Shown: one piece after another, positions 43,448 to 55,700 of the stretch
How the letters are laid out: every line of letters starts with the position of its first letter
How positions within the stretch are numbered: the stretch's first letter is position 1
Assembly (NCBI GenBank): GCA_024699855.1
Contig: JAMPIQ010000001.1
Span: forward strand, 13,640,001 to 13,704,000
DNA length: 64,000 nt
Reading direction: 5' to 3'
From: Aphelenchoides besseyi
Taxonomy: Eukaryota; Nematoda; Chromadorea; Rhabditida; Aphelenchoididae
Made by a program: the position numbers and the translations under genes
The notes under the pieces: generated by a model
The model's database searches: none
The model's input: the letters and a program-made list of their open reading frames with translations, nothing else
What the model was told of the DNA's origin: nothing

Positions 43448-44612
43448 TGGAAACGAGGTAGCGGACTGAAATTACGTTTATTAGTTGAAGAGTTGTGTAA
43501 AAGAATATGCGACACGTAGCACTTTCAATTGATGCTCTTAGGAGAAAGAACAACTTAGCAAACTTGAAACACAAATGGATCCGTTTATCAGGTCCAAAAG
43601 TCGGCGGCGCACTTTTGAGCCTTACAGTAAATCGACTGGTATTCGAAGGTATGTTTGCGAACAATCATAAGGTTTCAGATTTTATTGTCGGTCACTCGTC
43701 TCTTCCAATTTGCTCGCTTCGAACGCACAAAACATCTTAACGCTTATACCCGCCTCTTATTTCCACGAATCCTACCTACCGTAGGCCCCGTGTGTTTGGA
43801 TTATCTTATCAGTGAAGAAGGCGAATGACCCGTTAACGGATTGAAAACGCTTTCGGCGCAACACGCGCAACCGCTCAGTAGCCATTTGAGTTTGGGGGGC
43901 CACGAACGCAGGAGGTCGAACTGAATTCCAGCCAAATTAGAGGACCATGGGTGTTCAATATTTTGCTGATTAAACGAAGAAAAGAGTCTTGCTGTTGCCC
44001 TCCCGCCCTCCTCTCCCATGCGATCAACAAAAGGTGAAGAATCAGGTTTTTGAGGGAAAGCGAACTGACCGTCGAGAAACTGCGTGCCACTGGACAACCG
44101 TCTCGGCTTCATTTTCTTATCACAAACGGTTCCCAACTTCCGTCAATATCACAACTCGCGACCTTTGAAGCAAAGAACTACGTGCATAGAATGAGGCGAA
44201 TTTCGATTCGAATTCAAAACACGTACACAAAAATTGACAAACTGAAAAGTTGAAGATCATGCGTACAATCAAACGAAACGTCTGTCCTCTCTGAATGAAG
44301 AGACAAAGGACAAGTCGTCAGTTATAAAGGCGGTGGTCACAAAATGACCATACGAACTCATGCAAAAAAATTTCTGAGGTTATACGCCCACTCGCTGGTA
44401 TCCTCTTTGAAATCGGCCTATCATGTCGCGTGCAGTTGCTCGGCTAGTGTACTCCGGTTCCATGATCAAAATGATCGGGCCCGATCGGTTTCTAATTAAC
44501 GGCACTCTACTCGTGGTACTTGCAACACAATCGCGCCGAAATGGTCACTAAGTCATAATGTCTCGAATTGATTGGATGATTGGAAGTCGGTAGTTCCTGT
44601 AATCATCGACAA
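43448..44612. other. upstream region of the GATA gene
   Basis: No coding frame with support; those present are short and lack domain signs. It contains tandem GATA sites at 43800-43812, a TATA-like TTATAAAGG near 44322 and further TTATC motifs. Confidence 0.4.
43800..43812 (-). promoter_or_regulatory. tandem GATA sites (CTGATAAGATAAT)
   Basis: On the minus strand the sequence reads CTGATAAGATAAT, two overlapping-spaced WGATAR sites including the TGATAA form preferred by nematode endodermal GATA factors. It lies about 350 bp upstream of the GATA gene start, in a position suited to auto- or cross-regulation. Confidence 0.45.
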
Positions 44613-45425
44613 CTAATTGTGCGTAACAAAATTGTTTTTCGATTTAAACCATTCTGGCGTTCTTTGTCCAAAATGTGGAAGAACGTGATGTAAAGAAAAG
44701 TTTTGGTACGTGCACTTGCTAATAAAAATCGCAATCAGCTCACCAATTTGCTCTTCAGTTCTTGAATTCTTAAAACAAAATGCATTTGAACTTGTAATCA
44801 ACCAATAAAAGTGAGTGGAAATGGCGCGGAGTGGAGTCATAGAACAATAAATGATGGCTATGGGGTACAACACCAAACGTCCACTTGTTTTGAGATCGCG
44901 TAATTTCAACGAGATCTTGAACGATTCAACGCTCTTGTGAAATAGCAAAGCCGAAAACAAAAGTAACATCGATTTACGCTTTCTCTGAAGCTAATAAGTT
45001 CAATTATGTAATTTGATGATAACTTACGAGAACACCCAATGCACCGCCTTCGATGAATGAATGCAATCCAAGGGATAACATGAAAACCAGAGACTTCCAC
45101 GGGACCGCTTCTTTTTTTGGCCGCACTCAAACGCTTTCTTCCAAAACCAATCTGAAATTGCGGTTTGAAATAGAACTTAAGCTCACAACTTACTCATGAA
45201 CATTGACAATTGAAAACCGACGATTTGAAGTCACGACTGTTTCTTTGTGAGCATCGTCAATATTTTCATTCCGTTTTCATCAGCGGTCGGCAATATCAAC
45301 GAGCCACGATTGTTCAACTTCAAATCCATTGGCGGTAAACCTATCGGATCATTTTGTGATCGAAATTGAATCATATAAGATTTTGATAGCTGCAGGACAA
45401 CAACGTGCTCCAGAGATTTCGACAT
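44613..45425 (-). pseudogene. ZIP (SLC39-like) zinc transporter, decayed
   Basis: The C-terminal half of a ZIP metal transporter. Helix IV reads WKSLVFMLSLGLHSFIEGGA with LGVL, and helix V reads LLLFSALLFHKSVESFKISL. These carry the HSxxEG and HKxxE metal-site motifs. Helix VI follows (LVLYPIAIIYCSMTPLRAIS), then a fragment ending HHVLPHFG. Upstream is a His/Asp-poor cytosolic loop (ILPTADENGMKI). In the frame of helix IV a TGA occurs a few codons upstream, next to a run of seven A (about 45113-45119), and the frames at the C-terminus also disagree. No helices I-III were found. It is either a recent pseudogene or has errors in the A-run. Confidence 0.55.
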
Positions 45426-46474
45426 CTTCCACTTCTCTCTTTTGCTGTGGAGTGGGCTCCGAGAGAGAAAAGCGATTATTAATCACAGCTATTTTAAGTT
45501 GGAAGTTAGTTCAATAATTAGAAGTACAATAACAACAAAACTATCAAGATCGTGATTCGACTTCTAAGCGTGTTCATGACTTGATTTCAAATTCGATTTC
45601 TGCATCAAGTCAATCGATTGATCTTTAATTAACAATGTTAATTAATCTAACGTTGCGTACTTATTCCTGCAAATAAGAGCAATTGAAATCAACTGCCGTC
45701 ATCGCTGCAGTCCACTTACAAAAGCCGAATTTTGAAGTATATTTTTAACTCCAATTTAGCTTCCGATCAACTTCAGCTCTTCAAACTTTCAGCATATTAT
45801 TTCTACAAGCGTATTAACATGTGTGCCAAATAAGAACTCACCATCATCAATGAGAAGAGCTGCACAAACTTTTGCAATTTTGGATGATTTTTGACAAATT
45901 CTTCAGCTTTAAATTGCTCTCATTCCTCTCTCAGTTATCCGGTGGCTACAAGTTTAGGCTTATTAAATAGCCAATTTATTGGAATTTATAATACTATAAT
46001 ATGATCGCAATTTGTTGCTAACATCTCCGAGATACATCGCTTTGCGCGATGGACATGTCATAAAAGGGAATGGGGGGTGTTGTGTATTTTAGCTCGTTGG
46101 CTGATTGGATTCCACTGATATTCACAGAGTTTAGAACCCAGTAATGGCTGTTGTTGTTCTGCTAATTACACGCTTCTACATTCAATGGAAGTTATCTTTT
46201 TGAATACATTAAACAGTGAAATTGCCGGGTGTGATTCCAAATGCAAACGAGTTCACATTTCTCTGTCAAAGATCAGTTGTTTGGGTTTCTTAAAACTTTT
46301 GAAAACCGTCGGACACTAGAATGATTGGAAGCTCAGTATTTCTGGATAGTTGTCCAGATAACTCCATTGAGCTTTAGAGCTTCTACAAATACGATGGGTA
46401 GTCGAATACCAATCCACAGATACGTAACGAGAATAGCTAATTCAGTTAGAAATTTTGCATAATTAGTAATTCAA
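45426..46474. other. intergenic, AT-rich, nothing recognised
   Basis: No supported frame. Several short palindromic AT stretches (for example around 45975-45990) but no clear element. Confidence 0.4.
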
Positions 46475-47160
46475 ATGCTAATTTCTGATCAATTTGCATA
46501 CTCACAAGTCGATTTTGCAATCAAAATCGTTGGAGTCGTCAGTCTTCTCGGTTCTTCTCGTCCTGTCCAGTCGCCTTCTTTTTGCTCCCATTTTCCAAAT
46601 GAGTTGGGTGAGTCAGCTGTCTCTAAAATCGCGTGTTCTTTTTTCTTACTCTTCGATTTTAGAATCGCTTTTCGCTCATTATGTTTATGAATTCGTGTGT
46701 TATCTTCGGCGACAGCGTCTGGTACTATTGTCGCAATACAATGGTTTCTATGCGTCGGTTTTAGTGCCGATCGAACAACTGTGTAAGTTCTTGAACTGAC
46801 TAAACTCGTTATTCGATTCTTTGCAGGGAGTACAAGGGCCCTTGTGGTGATACAGAAACACTCTCGATGTAGACGAAACAAAGGAAGTTGGTGATTACGT
46901 CTTCTGCTCAGGAGAATCTCATCAGTCCACAAAGGTAAACGACTAACTTGTTCTTATAGTAGAGATGTGTTTCTAGAATTGAATTTTCTATCGATGGTTG
47001 CTCTATCAATGTTGACTATGTGCACTCGTTCACTTCTTCGGTCGATCGTTTTCAAATTGCTGGATCGGATACCACGAGTCTCAGTACTCGTTTGTTTACC
47101 ATCTGCGATCCGACTTTCGAGCGTACTGGAAAGGATATCAAATCAAGGTTAAAATCGGGA
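46475..47160 (+). CDS. possible gene remnant, unknown (tentative)
   Basis: Protein-like exon segments with intron signals are visible. The last reads IEFSIDGCSINVDYVHSFTS followed by RFQIAGSDTTSLSTRLFTIC and DPTFERTGKDIKS (about 46977-47150), after an acceptor TTTCTAG. An earlier one reads VGDYVFCSGESHQSTK (about 46888-46935). A possible leader exon ends at a GTAAGT donor at about 46783. The frames of the first and second segments do not join cleanly. Cys and Ser/Thr content suggests an extracellular protein. No family is recognised. Confidence 0.25.
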
Positions 47161-48151
47161 TAAAAACTTAAAACCGAGAACGGGATTTGACGATAGTAGC
47201 ACGGTTCGTTTACCAAATCTTTGCTGTTAACTGATCTCTTGGTTTTCAGAACGTGAGTCTTGAGTTATCCGTTGAAGGAAACAAACAAGAATGAATCTGG
47301 ATCTCGTCGTTAGAGAGTTATCTAAATCCATGTCCCTCAGTGTCGTTGGGACTGTGGTGGCTGCGATCAGAGCGTCGGTGATCAAACGTTGGTTGGATTA
47401 AGAAATGTGCCAACCAACGGAATGAGAAGCTAAGAAAGTCGCGAGTCTGAAGCAGAGACTAAGGACGACTAGCACAAGCAAGAGACGAAAAGCCCCACGT
47501 CCAACACCATGGACCTGAAACTTAAGGTTGCTGTTGCATATCACATCGAAGAATTGATGACGGCAAAAAATGCACGGTAAGCTTTTTGGTCAAGAGGGCT
47601 AGATTTTATTTGTTACCTAAGACGTCTAATTGTTGCAAATACGATTAGGGCATTTAACTTGTCAGGTGAACTAATCGATTTTTTCAGCGTCCTGATCCTT
47701 GAGTAATTGGGAGTAGCTCGTCAACATGAACGCTCAAGATGTCCAAATATATATCCGAAAACCATGATGATTGGCTTGATTGTACGTTAGGAAGTAAAAC
47801 TGTTGTTCACTACTTTATGACTACTGTTGGCTTTTATTCGTACGTTGATAGTCGACTTGAACAGAACTTTTCGTCGCAGTTTCTTGATATCAACACACCA
47901 TCATTATATAGATGTTGGAAATAAGTTGTGAACTGGACACAATTCTTTCGAAACCGGTGTCTCTCATTAACGAAGTAGTTTTCAAACATCTGTTGATCAG
48001 ATGGCCGTTCTTGGAGAATAATCAATGTTTTAAATAGATTTTATTCAAAACAAGAACCGAAAATCCTACAAAATATCAAACAATCGAAAGAACTAAACAG
48101 TGTTTTTATAGAAAATTTAGACCGTTAGTGAATTTACATGACTAGTGAATC
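47161..48151. other. intergenic with a strong inverted repeat
   Basis: No supported gene. A 23-codon ATG frame at 47511 (MDLKLKVAVAYHIEELMTAK) ends at a GTAAGC donor without a clear partner exon. The hairpin at 47387-47419 is listed separately. Confidence 0.35.
47387..47419. repeat. 10 bp perfect inverted repeat
   Basis: CGTTGGTTGG (47387-47396) and CCAACCAACG (47410-47419) with a 13 nt loop. Its function is unknown. Confidence 0.6.
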
Positions 48152-50806
48152 TTAAGCACGCTCATCTTCGAACTTCTTCCACGCTAAATCCAAAGTCGAG
48201 AAAATACATTTGGCCATCTCTTCGTGCGGAGCATCACGGTGTTTGTCGGGATGAATAACAATAAGTGCTCGTCGGTAATACTTTTTGACCTAAACCACTT
48301 GCTCATTTACTTGTCGTATGATTGTCACTCACATTGTCATCGGTCATCAAATCAACGACCGTCGGTGGAGTGTAATTCGCGTCTTGCCAAAGCACTTCGT
48401 TCAACGAACTCAACAGTGCGCGAATGTTCTTCTCTTTTCCCGTAGTCCAGTCCCGAATCTAAAGAATAAAACAGTTAAATTGATAACAACATCCAGTTAC
48501 TTTCAATTCTGTTGGACTCAATTCCCTTGCAATTTCCGCTCTTTTCATGTCGGCCAATGATCTTTGCGCATTTTTAGCAGTCGATGAGAAGCCTTGAGAA
48601 CTAAGAATGTCGTCGAAAGCTGAGTCTCCGAATTTTGGTCCAACTCCCGTTCCGTTGTTGAAGAAACTTTCGAAGTTCACGTTCTGTTGTTGAGCTGCTG
48701 GTTGTCGAGTTGCCGGAGTTGAACGACCGCTATTTGACGCCGATTTCGCCGCTGATGTGATGGTAGATGAGTTTCGTGGCGGTGGAACTGGAGCCGAGTC
48801 GGTTTGAGCAAGAAAATCAGCGAACGGATCCAAGGCAGGAGCTGAAGAGTTTCGTTGAATTCCCATAGACGAATCCGAAGGCCAATCTCCAAGCAGATCG
48901 CTAACCAACGGTCTTGTATTTGCAGTCGAAGTGGAGGCTTGAGCTAAAGAGAAGAATAAACAAAATAAACTCGAAGACATACGGCGATTATCGAATATTG
49001 AAAAGGGATCGTCCTCGGCCAAAACCGTTCGTTTATTGGATTCTGAGAAAAAATCGTTAAAACAAACTCATTCACAGGAAAATTACCTTGTTTTTTTTGC
49101 TCTTCAGCTTCTTTCATCGCTTTGTTTTGAGCGGCCAATTGTCGTCGGTAGTTTTCTTCTTCGGCCAAAGCTCTGCGATGTTCTTCTTCGGCTTTTCGAG
49201 TCTGTTCTTCTTCAGAAATTCGAATTCGCTCCTCCTCATCCAGAGGGAACGCGTTGACTCGTTGTGTGACTGCCGGATCGAAATCTGCCATGTGGTTTAC
49301 CGGTGGTGCTGGTCGTGACGGTTTCTTGATTGCCGGTGCTAAAGAGGTTGTAGATTTCAGTTAATTCAATAACATACCGGGCGGTCGAGGAGGTGGAGAC
49401 TGAACGTGATGATTGGAAGTCGTTATCGTTGGAATGGAATCCGTTTGAAGGGGGACCAACGGCGAAGCACGGTTCTCTGACTGTTTTTCTTGCTCTAAAC
49501 ATTCGATAAACAACGGTAAATGAAAAGGACTTTACCGCGTTGTTCGAATGGCAAACCCAAACCAGTAACTGGGCTGCGAGGATCAACACCGAAAACCACA
49601 GCCACAGCTTCCAATCGTTCACAAATATCGCTGATCGTTGGCCGCGAATAAGGATCGGGTTGAAGAAGTGAATCTGAAAACAATTGAAAGTCATGATATC
49701 CATCAGATGATTACCGATGATTGGATGAAAAATAGTGAATGCTGTCTCTTCTTTCGGAAGTCGATAGTTGGCATTCACGATTGCCAATTTTGCGCTGTCT
49801 TCGAATGGATGTCGACCATAACACAAATAAATTAAAATGCAACCCAAAGCCCAAATCTGAAAACAAATTCACTTCAATTTTCGAATACGAACTCACGTCT
49901 TGACTTGGACCTATCGGATAGTTTTGGTACAAATCAAGGACTTCGGGAGCTCTGTACATTGGAGTAGTGAATTTTTGCATCTGCAAATTCAAGTCAATGA
50001 AAACATTCAACCGACATCTCACGTCTTCTTCCAATCGTGTTCTTTGAAGCACCGACCACGATTCGTTCGGTCGAAAGATTTCGGTTGTCGCACTTCCAAA
50101 GTCACACAATTTGATGAGACCTTTCGAATCGAACAGCAGATTCTCAATCTAAAATCAGCGCCATCAACTGCGAATTCCCAAGAAATTTACCTTCAAGTCC
50201 CGATGAGTAATCGGTGGATCTCGATCGTGCATGTGATGGACGGCGGTGCAAAGCGAATAGAAGATCTTGAGAACCTGATCGGGCTCCAACCTCGTTCGCT
50301 GCATCACATCGAACAGCGGACCAGAGGAGAGCAGTTCGGTGAGCATGTAGAATTCGCTTCGACCGTTTGATTTATTCTGGGAAGCAGCCACGTAGCGCAT
50401 AATTGCCGGATGACCGGAAAGCTAAAAGGCAGCTAAGAATCGAAAAGAAACTCTCCGGTTACCTCTTTGGCAAAATTGATTTCTTGAATGATCGCATTTG
50501 CAGCTTCAGAATCGGTGGCAATCTGCCGCTTCAACGCCAACCATTTCCCCTCCTGATTCTGACATGAGAAGACCAATGCGAAGCCGCCTGAATGTGAATC
50601 AATCAAAATCACAAAATCTCGTTACCTTCAGCAAGAAGTGTGTGAATTTTGACCCGATGTTTTCCGACCTCCACCGTCGTTCCGACCATCGGATGGTCGG
50701 TTTGGCCACTCGGTGTTGTTCGACCAACTCCCGGAATTCCTTGATTCGAAATGAAGTTCAAGGCCGAACGAAACAAATTCGTAACGTTCTGCTGTATTTC
50801 GGCCAT
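48152..50806 (-). CDS. GAK: cyclin G-associated kinase / auxilin (kinase plus J domain)
   Basis: A clathrin-uncoating co-chaperone kinase. The NAK-family Ser/Thr kinase domain is N-terminal: WLALKRQIA (ATP lysine), ITHRDLK (catalytic loop), KLCDFGSA (Mg loop), TTPMYRAPEVLDLYQNYPIG and SRPTISDICERLEAV. Next come a Pro-rich stretch and a charged coiled coil (EEERIRISEEEQTRKAEEEH). The DPF motifs (EDDPFSIF, ALDPFADFL) are expected AP-2 and clathrin-binding sites. The C-terminal J domain reads RALIVIHPDKHRDAPHEEMA and ends KKFEDERA at 48152. The PTEN-like and C2 domains that human GAK has between kinase and coil are not present. About twelve introns of 40-60 bp. The start at 50806 follows TTTTTAG by 14 nt, a good trans-splice site. 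It should act at coated vesicles with Hsc70. Confidence 0.9.
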
Positions 50807-52725
50807 TTGAGAAACGTTGCCTAAAAACCCTTTATCATCAGCAGTTTGAAAAAAGAACACGCGTCAAAAAGAAAAACTACTCATCACGTGAAATCTCGTT
50901 GGTGGACAAAAAAGAAGGTGGCTGCTCGTTTAGAGAGCTCAATGAAGGAGCCGATCGATCGCGCACTTCCCATCCAGCCGACTTATCATTAGCGAACGTT
51001 TGTTTGAGTGTGACCAAACGGCTTCCACCAAACGAAACGAGCGAACCGTCTGATGCGAAAAAAGTTAAAGTTGAGTGGCGGCGTTTCAGAAAACAACATA
51101 ATACGTGAGTCTCTCCGTTAATGTAAAACCCGATAGCTGACGGCAGAGATGACGAAGTTGTTGGACGAATCGATTCGCGACCAGATGGCCACTTTCAACT
51201 ACAATTCACTCACGTGTATGTTTCCATTACAGAGAAGATGTTGGCACAATCGTATTTATTTTCGAAATAAACAACAATGAAAAGTAAAATCGGATTGTAA
51301 CCAAAACGGTTTTCCTTGTTTTGACACGATCCTCCAAAATACCATGTTGATCGCGAATTTTTGTTTTGAATGAGAATTCAAAGAGGTTCCCTGGTGTCCA
51401 ATTTGTTTGAAAGACGAGTGGAGAGAAGATGGTTGTGATGAAAGGCTGACGGCACTAATGAAAGACACAGTTCTAAACTCCTGGATTCCGTGGGCCAATT
51501 CAAAAACGGAACGCAGGGAAGAAGATGGAACGACGAAGTGAAGGATTTGTATGGTTTCATGTGTGAAGGTCGAGGAGAAGATCGCTTATTGGCAGTGATC
51601 GGTTGTTTAAAGTTTTGGGGGGGCAAATTGGTCAACGACGGAAAAGAAGTTCCGCAAATGTCGGAAGCGGTAAAATTGAAAGACATCTAAAGACGTTATG
51701 GCACGATCGTCCCGGCCTCCGAATCGCTTGGCTCCGTTTGTTTTCATCATCGACTGTTTTCCGTTTGCTCGTTCTTGCGCACGTTTAGACGGGAATCAAA
51801 TGAACTTCGTTTTTGGCGGAGCGCATTTGGGAGTTTGAAAGAAGATTGCTGAAGGCTTCAAAACATGAACATAGTCAATTGGATTAAACTTACGATTCGG
51901 AAACTATTCTACTTCACAGGCGCACTGTTCGGATCGTTGCCGACCATCGATGTACGCAAATTGCCGTTGGGCAAACAATGGGGACCACAAGTCGTCATTG
52001 GCCGTCAGACGACCTTTCACTCCCTAATGATACCGTTCTTGTAGTCGTGTCATCGTTGGCCTGAAAGCACACAATCAGTTCATTAGACGTTCGCTTCGAA
52101 AATGGAGCTAAAACGACACGAGCTAAGAAATTTTTGCGTCAGCAATTCGCCCCAACGACCTTGAAATCCACGCTCTGACGGCACCGCAGACACGAATTTG
52201 CACTCGGACGGCCATTCCAGCGTTCGAAAAAATTGACCCGATTTCGCTGTGAAAAACGAGCGGAGTGTTCAAGTGACCGACATTTTGCGTCTCGCCAAAA
52301 GACCATCAGCGTTCAATTTCGACCGTTGAAGTTTGCTGTTCAACCGAACACACGCAACAGTTCGAGGTACTCACGAGATCACTCCATGCAAAGCCCGAGG
52401 CTTTGTTAAATAGGACACTGATTAACGGGCGACCGTCGTTTGTACGATTTGTAACCGTAGGGTCCTCGATGCGTGGAGGGAAACCCGCGTACGAAATCGC
52501 ACTCAACCGGCCGTCAATGACCACCGGCGACTCGAATAGCCAACGGGAGCGAACACGAAGAGGAACGGGCGGACGGAGGGCGAAAAAAACGAAGGCGGAG
52601 CGTCGCGGATTGTGGCCGAACGCTTTTTTTCGACTGGTACGAACTGGTGAGTTTTTTTCTTTCCTTCCTCCTCTCTATTGCCTAACAGTCGGTTCATTGA
52701 AAGATATTTTATTGAAACATTGCAA
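50807..52725. other. region without a confident gene
   Basis: Plus-strand frames at 50899-51108 (ending WRRFRKQHNT, then a donor) and 51490-51690 (WNDEVKDLYGFMCEGRGEDR) are protein-like but have no family and no in-phase joining. A 59-codon ATG frame at 51864-52043 begins MNIVNWIKLTIRKLFYFTGA. From about 52080 to 52640 the base composition turns clearly more GC-rich than its surroundings, and overlapping open frames occur on both strands. Confidence 0.35.
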
Positions 52726-55700
52726 TTAAAACTCTTCTTCCTTGGATCCCTCATTATCATCGATCGTTTTGTCGTCGAGAATTTGGGTTTGACAAAGCGA
52801 ACGGTAGATTCCGGGACTACGTATGAGCTCGTTGTGTGTGCCAATCTCGACGATTCGACCTTCATTGACCACCGCTATTTGGTCGGCATTTTGTATGGTA
52901 CTGGAAATTTGAAAATGAATTGGTCAATAAGTATAAATTTTACCTAAGTCTGTGGGCTATGACAATCGATGTTCTTCCTAAAATCAACGATGGTAATCGA
53001 ATAAGGTTCCGTGCTTACCATGTCGCGCCTTATCCAATGCATCTTGAACAATCTAAAAAACAAAAATCCGAGCAATCAACTCCACCAACTTACTTTTTCA
53101 CTCTCGGAATCTAAGGCTGAAGTGGCTTCATCGAGTAAAAGAACTCGTGGATTCCTAATTAAACTTCGAGCAATGGCAATACGCTGTTTTTGGCCTCCAC
53201 TTAACTGTGTTCCTCTTTCTCCAACACGTGTGTCGTAGCCCTGAAATTTCAGGTCTGAAGCCGGAAAACATAACCTACCTGCGGCAGCGATAGAATGAAC
53301 GCGTGAATGTTGGCAAGTCGAGCAGCTTGTTCAATTTCATCGTAACTGACTTTTCGCTGCATACCATAACAGATATTTTCTCTGATTGTCGAATCGAAAA
53401 GAGTTGGTTCTTGTCCAACAATTGAGATTTGTTCTCTCAGCTCATGAATGTTCAGATCACGAATTGAAGTTCCATCGATTGTCTGAAAACGTCTGGTTTA
53501 TGCTTTAATCTGAATACTTACAATATGTCCACGGTTTGGCATATAGAAGCGTTCAAGCAGTGACATAACAGTCGATTTTCCACAACCTAAACAACTTTGG
53601 TAAAAGGCCAAAAACTTTCATTTGCCACCCGAATAGCCGACTAGCGCCAAAGTCTTGTTCTGTTCCACTTGTAAATTCAAACCGTTAAGAATTCGGTTGC
53701 CGGCACGAGTAGGATAAGCAAAGTAAACGTTTTTGAATTGAACGTTTCCCGTCAATTTCTAACCAATTTCAGTGTTTCCATTCATTTATTCGGAGCTTAC
53801 CTTTCGAATGCCGCGATCAGAAAGCGAGTCAATTAAGGTCGGATATTCGATCAAATGAAACAGCAATGAAGCAGCCAGACGAGCCTTAACAACGTCCGGT
53901 ATGAAACTACTGATTTGGCCAACAGATTGGCCACAGAAGGCAATTGCAAAAAAGACCCTACAAACTCATTGGACCCGTTCTCGTAACTTCTATCTAATTA
54001 CCGGTAAACCGCAACGGGCATCATCGATTTGTCGTTAACAAACACAGATCCCAAATAAAAAGCCAACGCGTACATGAAGAACATCAATGACTGAGAGAAA
54101 GCGAAAACAAAACCGTAGACATGAGCTTGTCGTATGTTTGCACTAAACATAACAAAGTCGATTAACCAGTTCAATCACTTACTAGAAAGGCTCAATCAAA
54201 TGCATCGTGTATTTGATCAGAAAGATTTTTTGCTTGTTTAGTCCCTGAACAGTTCGAATGTTTTCCACCGCTTCAGAAGCCACTTTGCCCGCTTCTTCCA
54301 ACAACTCTGTGTCTCGTAGTTGTTTTCCAAATTGCATCTTCATTTCAAAGTACCCACTAAAAGACAAATGAACCATAAAGTGAGCAAGAGTTACCTCGCA
54401 CAAATCAACGGAATGATTGTAAGCAAAATCAACGCCAATTTCCATCCCTCAATGAAACCAATCACAATCGCACCGATCAACGTAACCACTGATGAGATTA
54501 CGGCCGGTAGACGTGTGAAAACGTAACGAACGTTGGGTGCATCCGTTGCAAATCGGGTACACAACTTGCCGGTGTTATGTCGTTTATCGTCGTAGAAGCC
54601 AATGTCTTGTCGCATCAGATTCTTAAATGCTTCAAAGCGCAGCTTCTTTGTCAGTCCTTCACCACAACGTCCCAACATATTTGCCTTGAACCATCGGTTT
54701 GAGTGCTTTTGCTCTTAACTCACTGATGTAAAGAATCCGGCGGCACTTGCAACGCCGATCAAAACGAAAGCTCCGGACCATAAACGAGCATCAGATTGCA
54801 TTTGTTCAATCGGTTCACTAAAGACCTACAAATCAGAAATTAACCATGAACTAATTTCATAAACTTACAGAAAAGATCTGAGCATAAACTAAAGCAAAAA
54901 ACGGTGTCACTAGACCCGATAGACAACAACCGGCTAATCCGAGAAGCATAAAAGGCCAATTCTCTCGATTCATATCGAAAATCTTTCGCATCGAAGTCGG
55001 TTGTAACGATGACTCCTGAACACACATTCAGTAATAAAAACGTAAAGTTCGAACCTCAAGATCATTTTGCATCTCACGAATCGTCCGTCCCGATGATTGA
55101 GATCGTATCGAAGAAGAAGCAATCGACTGTTTCTTACCGTAATCTCCAACTCTTTCGGATCGACTTCCAGAGGTCATTTGACTTGTTTTTCGTCTTCTTG
55201 AACTCATCAACGGCGCTGAATTGGTTTCTTTTTGAGTTTCCTCCACTTCTCGACTTTCATCCGACTCATTCGATTGTTCTCGAATTGCACTCAACGTTTC
55301 GTCCGCTTGTTCGCGTTGATGAATCTGTTGTCGTTCGACCATTTCGTAGAACAAACCACGTGCTTCGATCAGTTCGCTATGAGTTCCACTCTCAACAATG
55401 TTTCCGTCTTAAAGCAATTATATACTGAAGATACTTGTTTGAAAAAACTTATCTTAAAAACTAAGATTTTGTCGACGTTTTTGATTGTCGAAAGACGATG
55501 GGCCACGATAATTGTTGTGCGACCAATTTGAGCCTTCAAATCGAATTGCACGCAATTCAAAAAAACTTATCATACCTTTTCCAATGCTCGTTGAACAATC
55601 ATCTCAGATTCCGAATCCAAGGCCTAGAACATTTCATTTAACTAATCTGGCTTTAATCATGTACCGATGTTGCTTCGTCTAAGAGTAAGATCGATGGGTT

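Noticed and set aside
51378..51690. Open frames on both strands around 51.4-51.7 kb
   Set aside because: Two or three overlapping frames look equally protein-like, none has a family, and upstream stops block the plus-strand ones.
52403..52729. 108-codon plus-strand frame and an overlapping minus-strand frame (52306-52524)
   Set aside because: Long frames are expected by chance in this GC-rich stretch; neither has a recognisable domain or splice signals.
53600..53640. Apparent GC-AG intron in the second Walker A of the P-glycoprotein
   Set aside because: Using the GT three bases upstream gives the canonical GYSGCGKST, so a normal GT-AG intron explains it.
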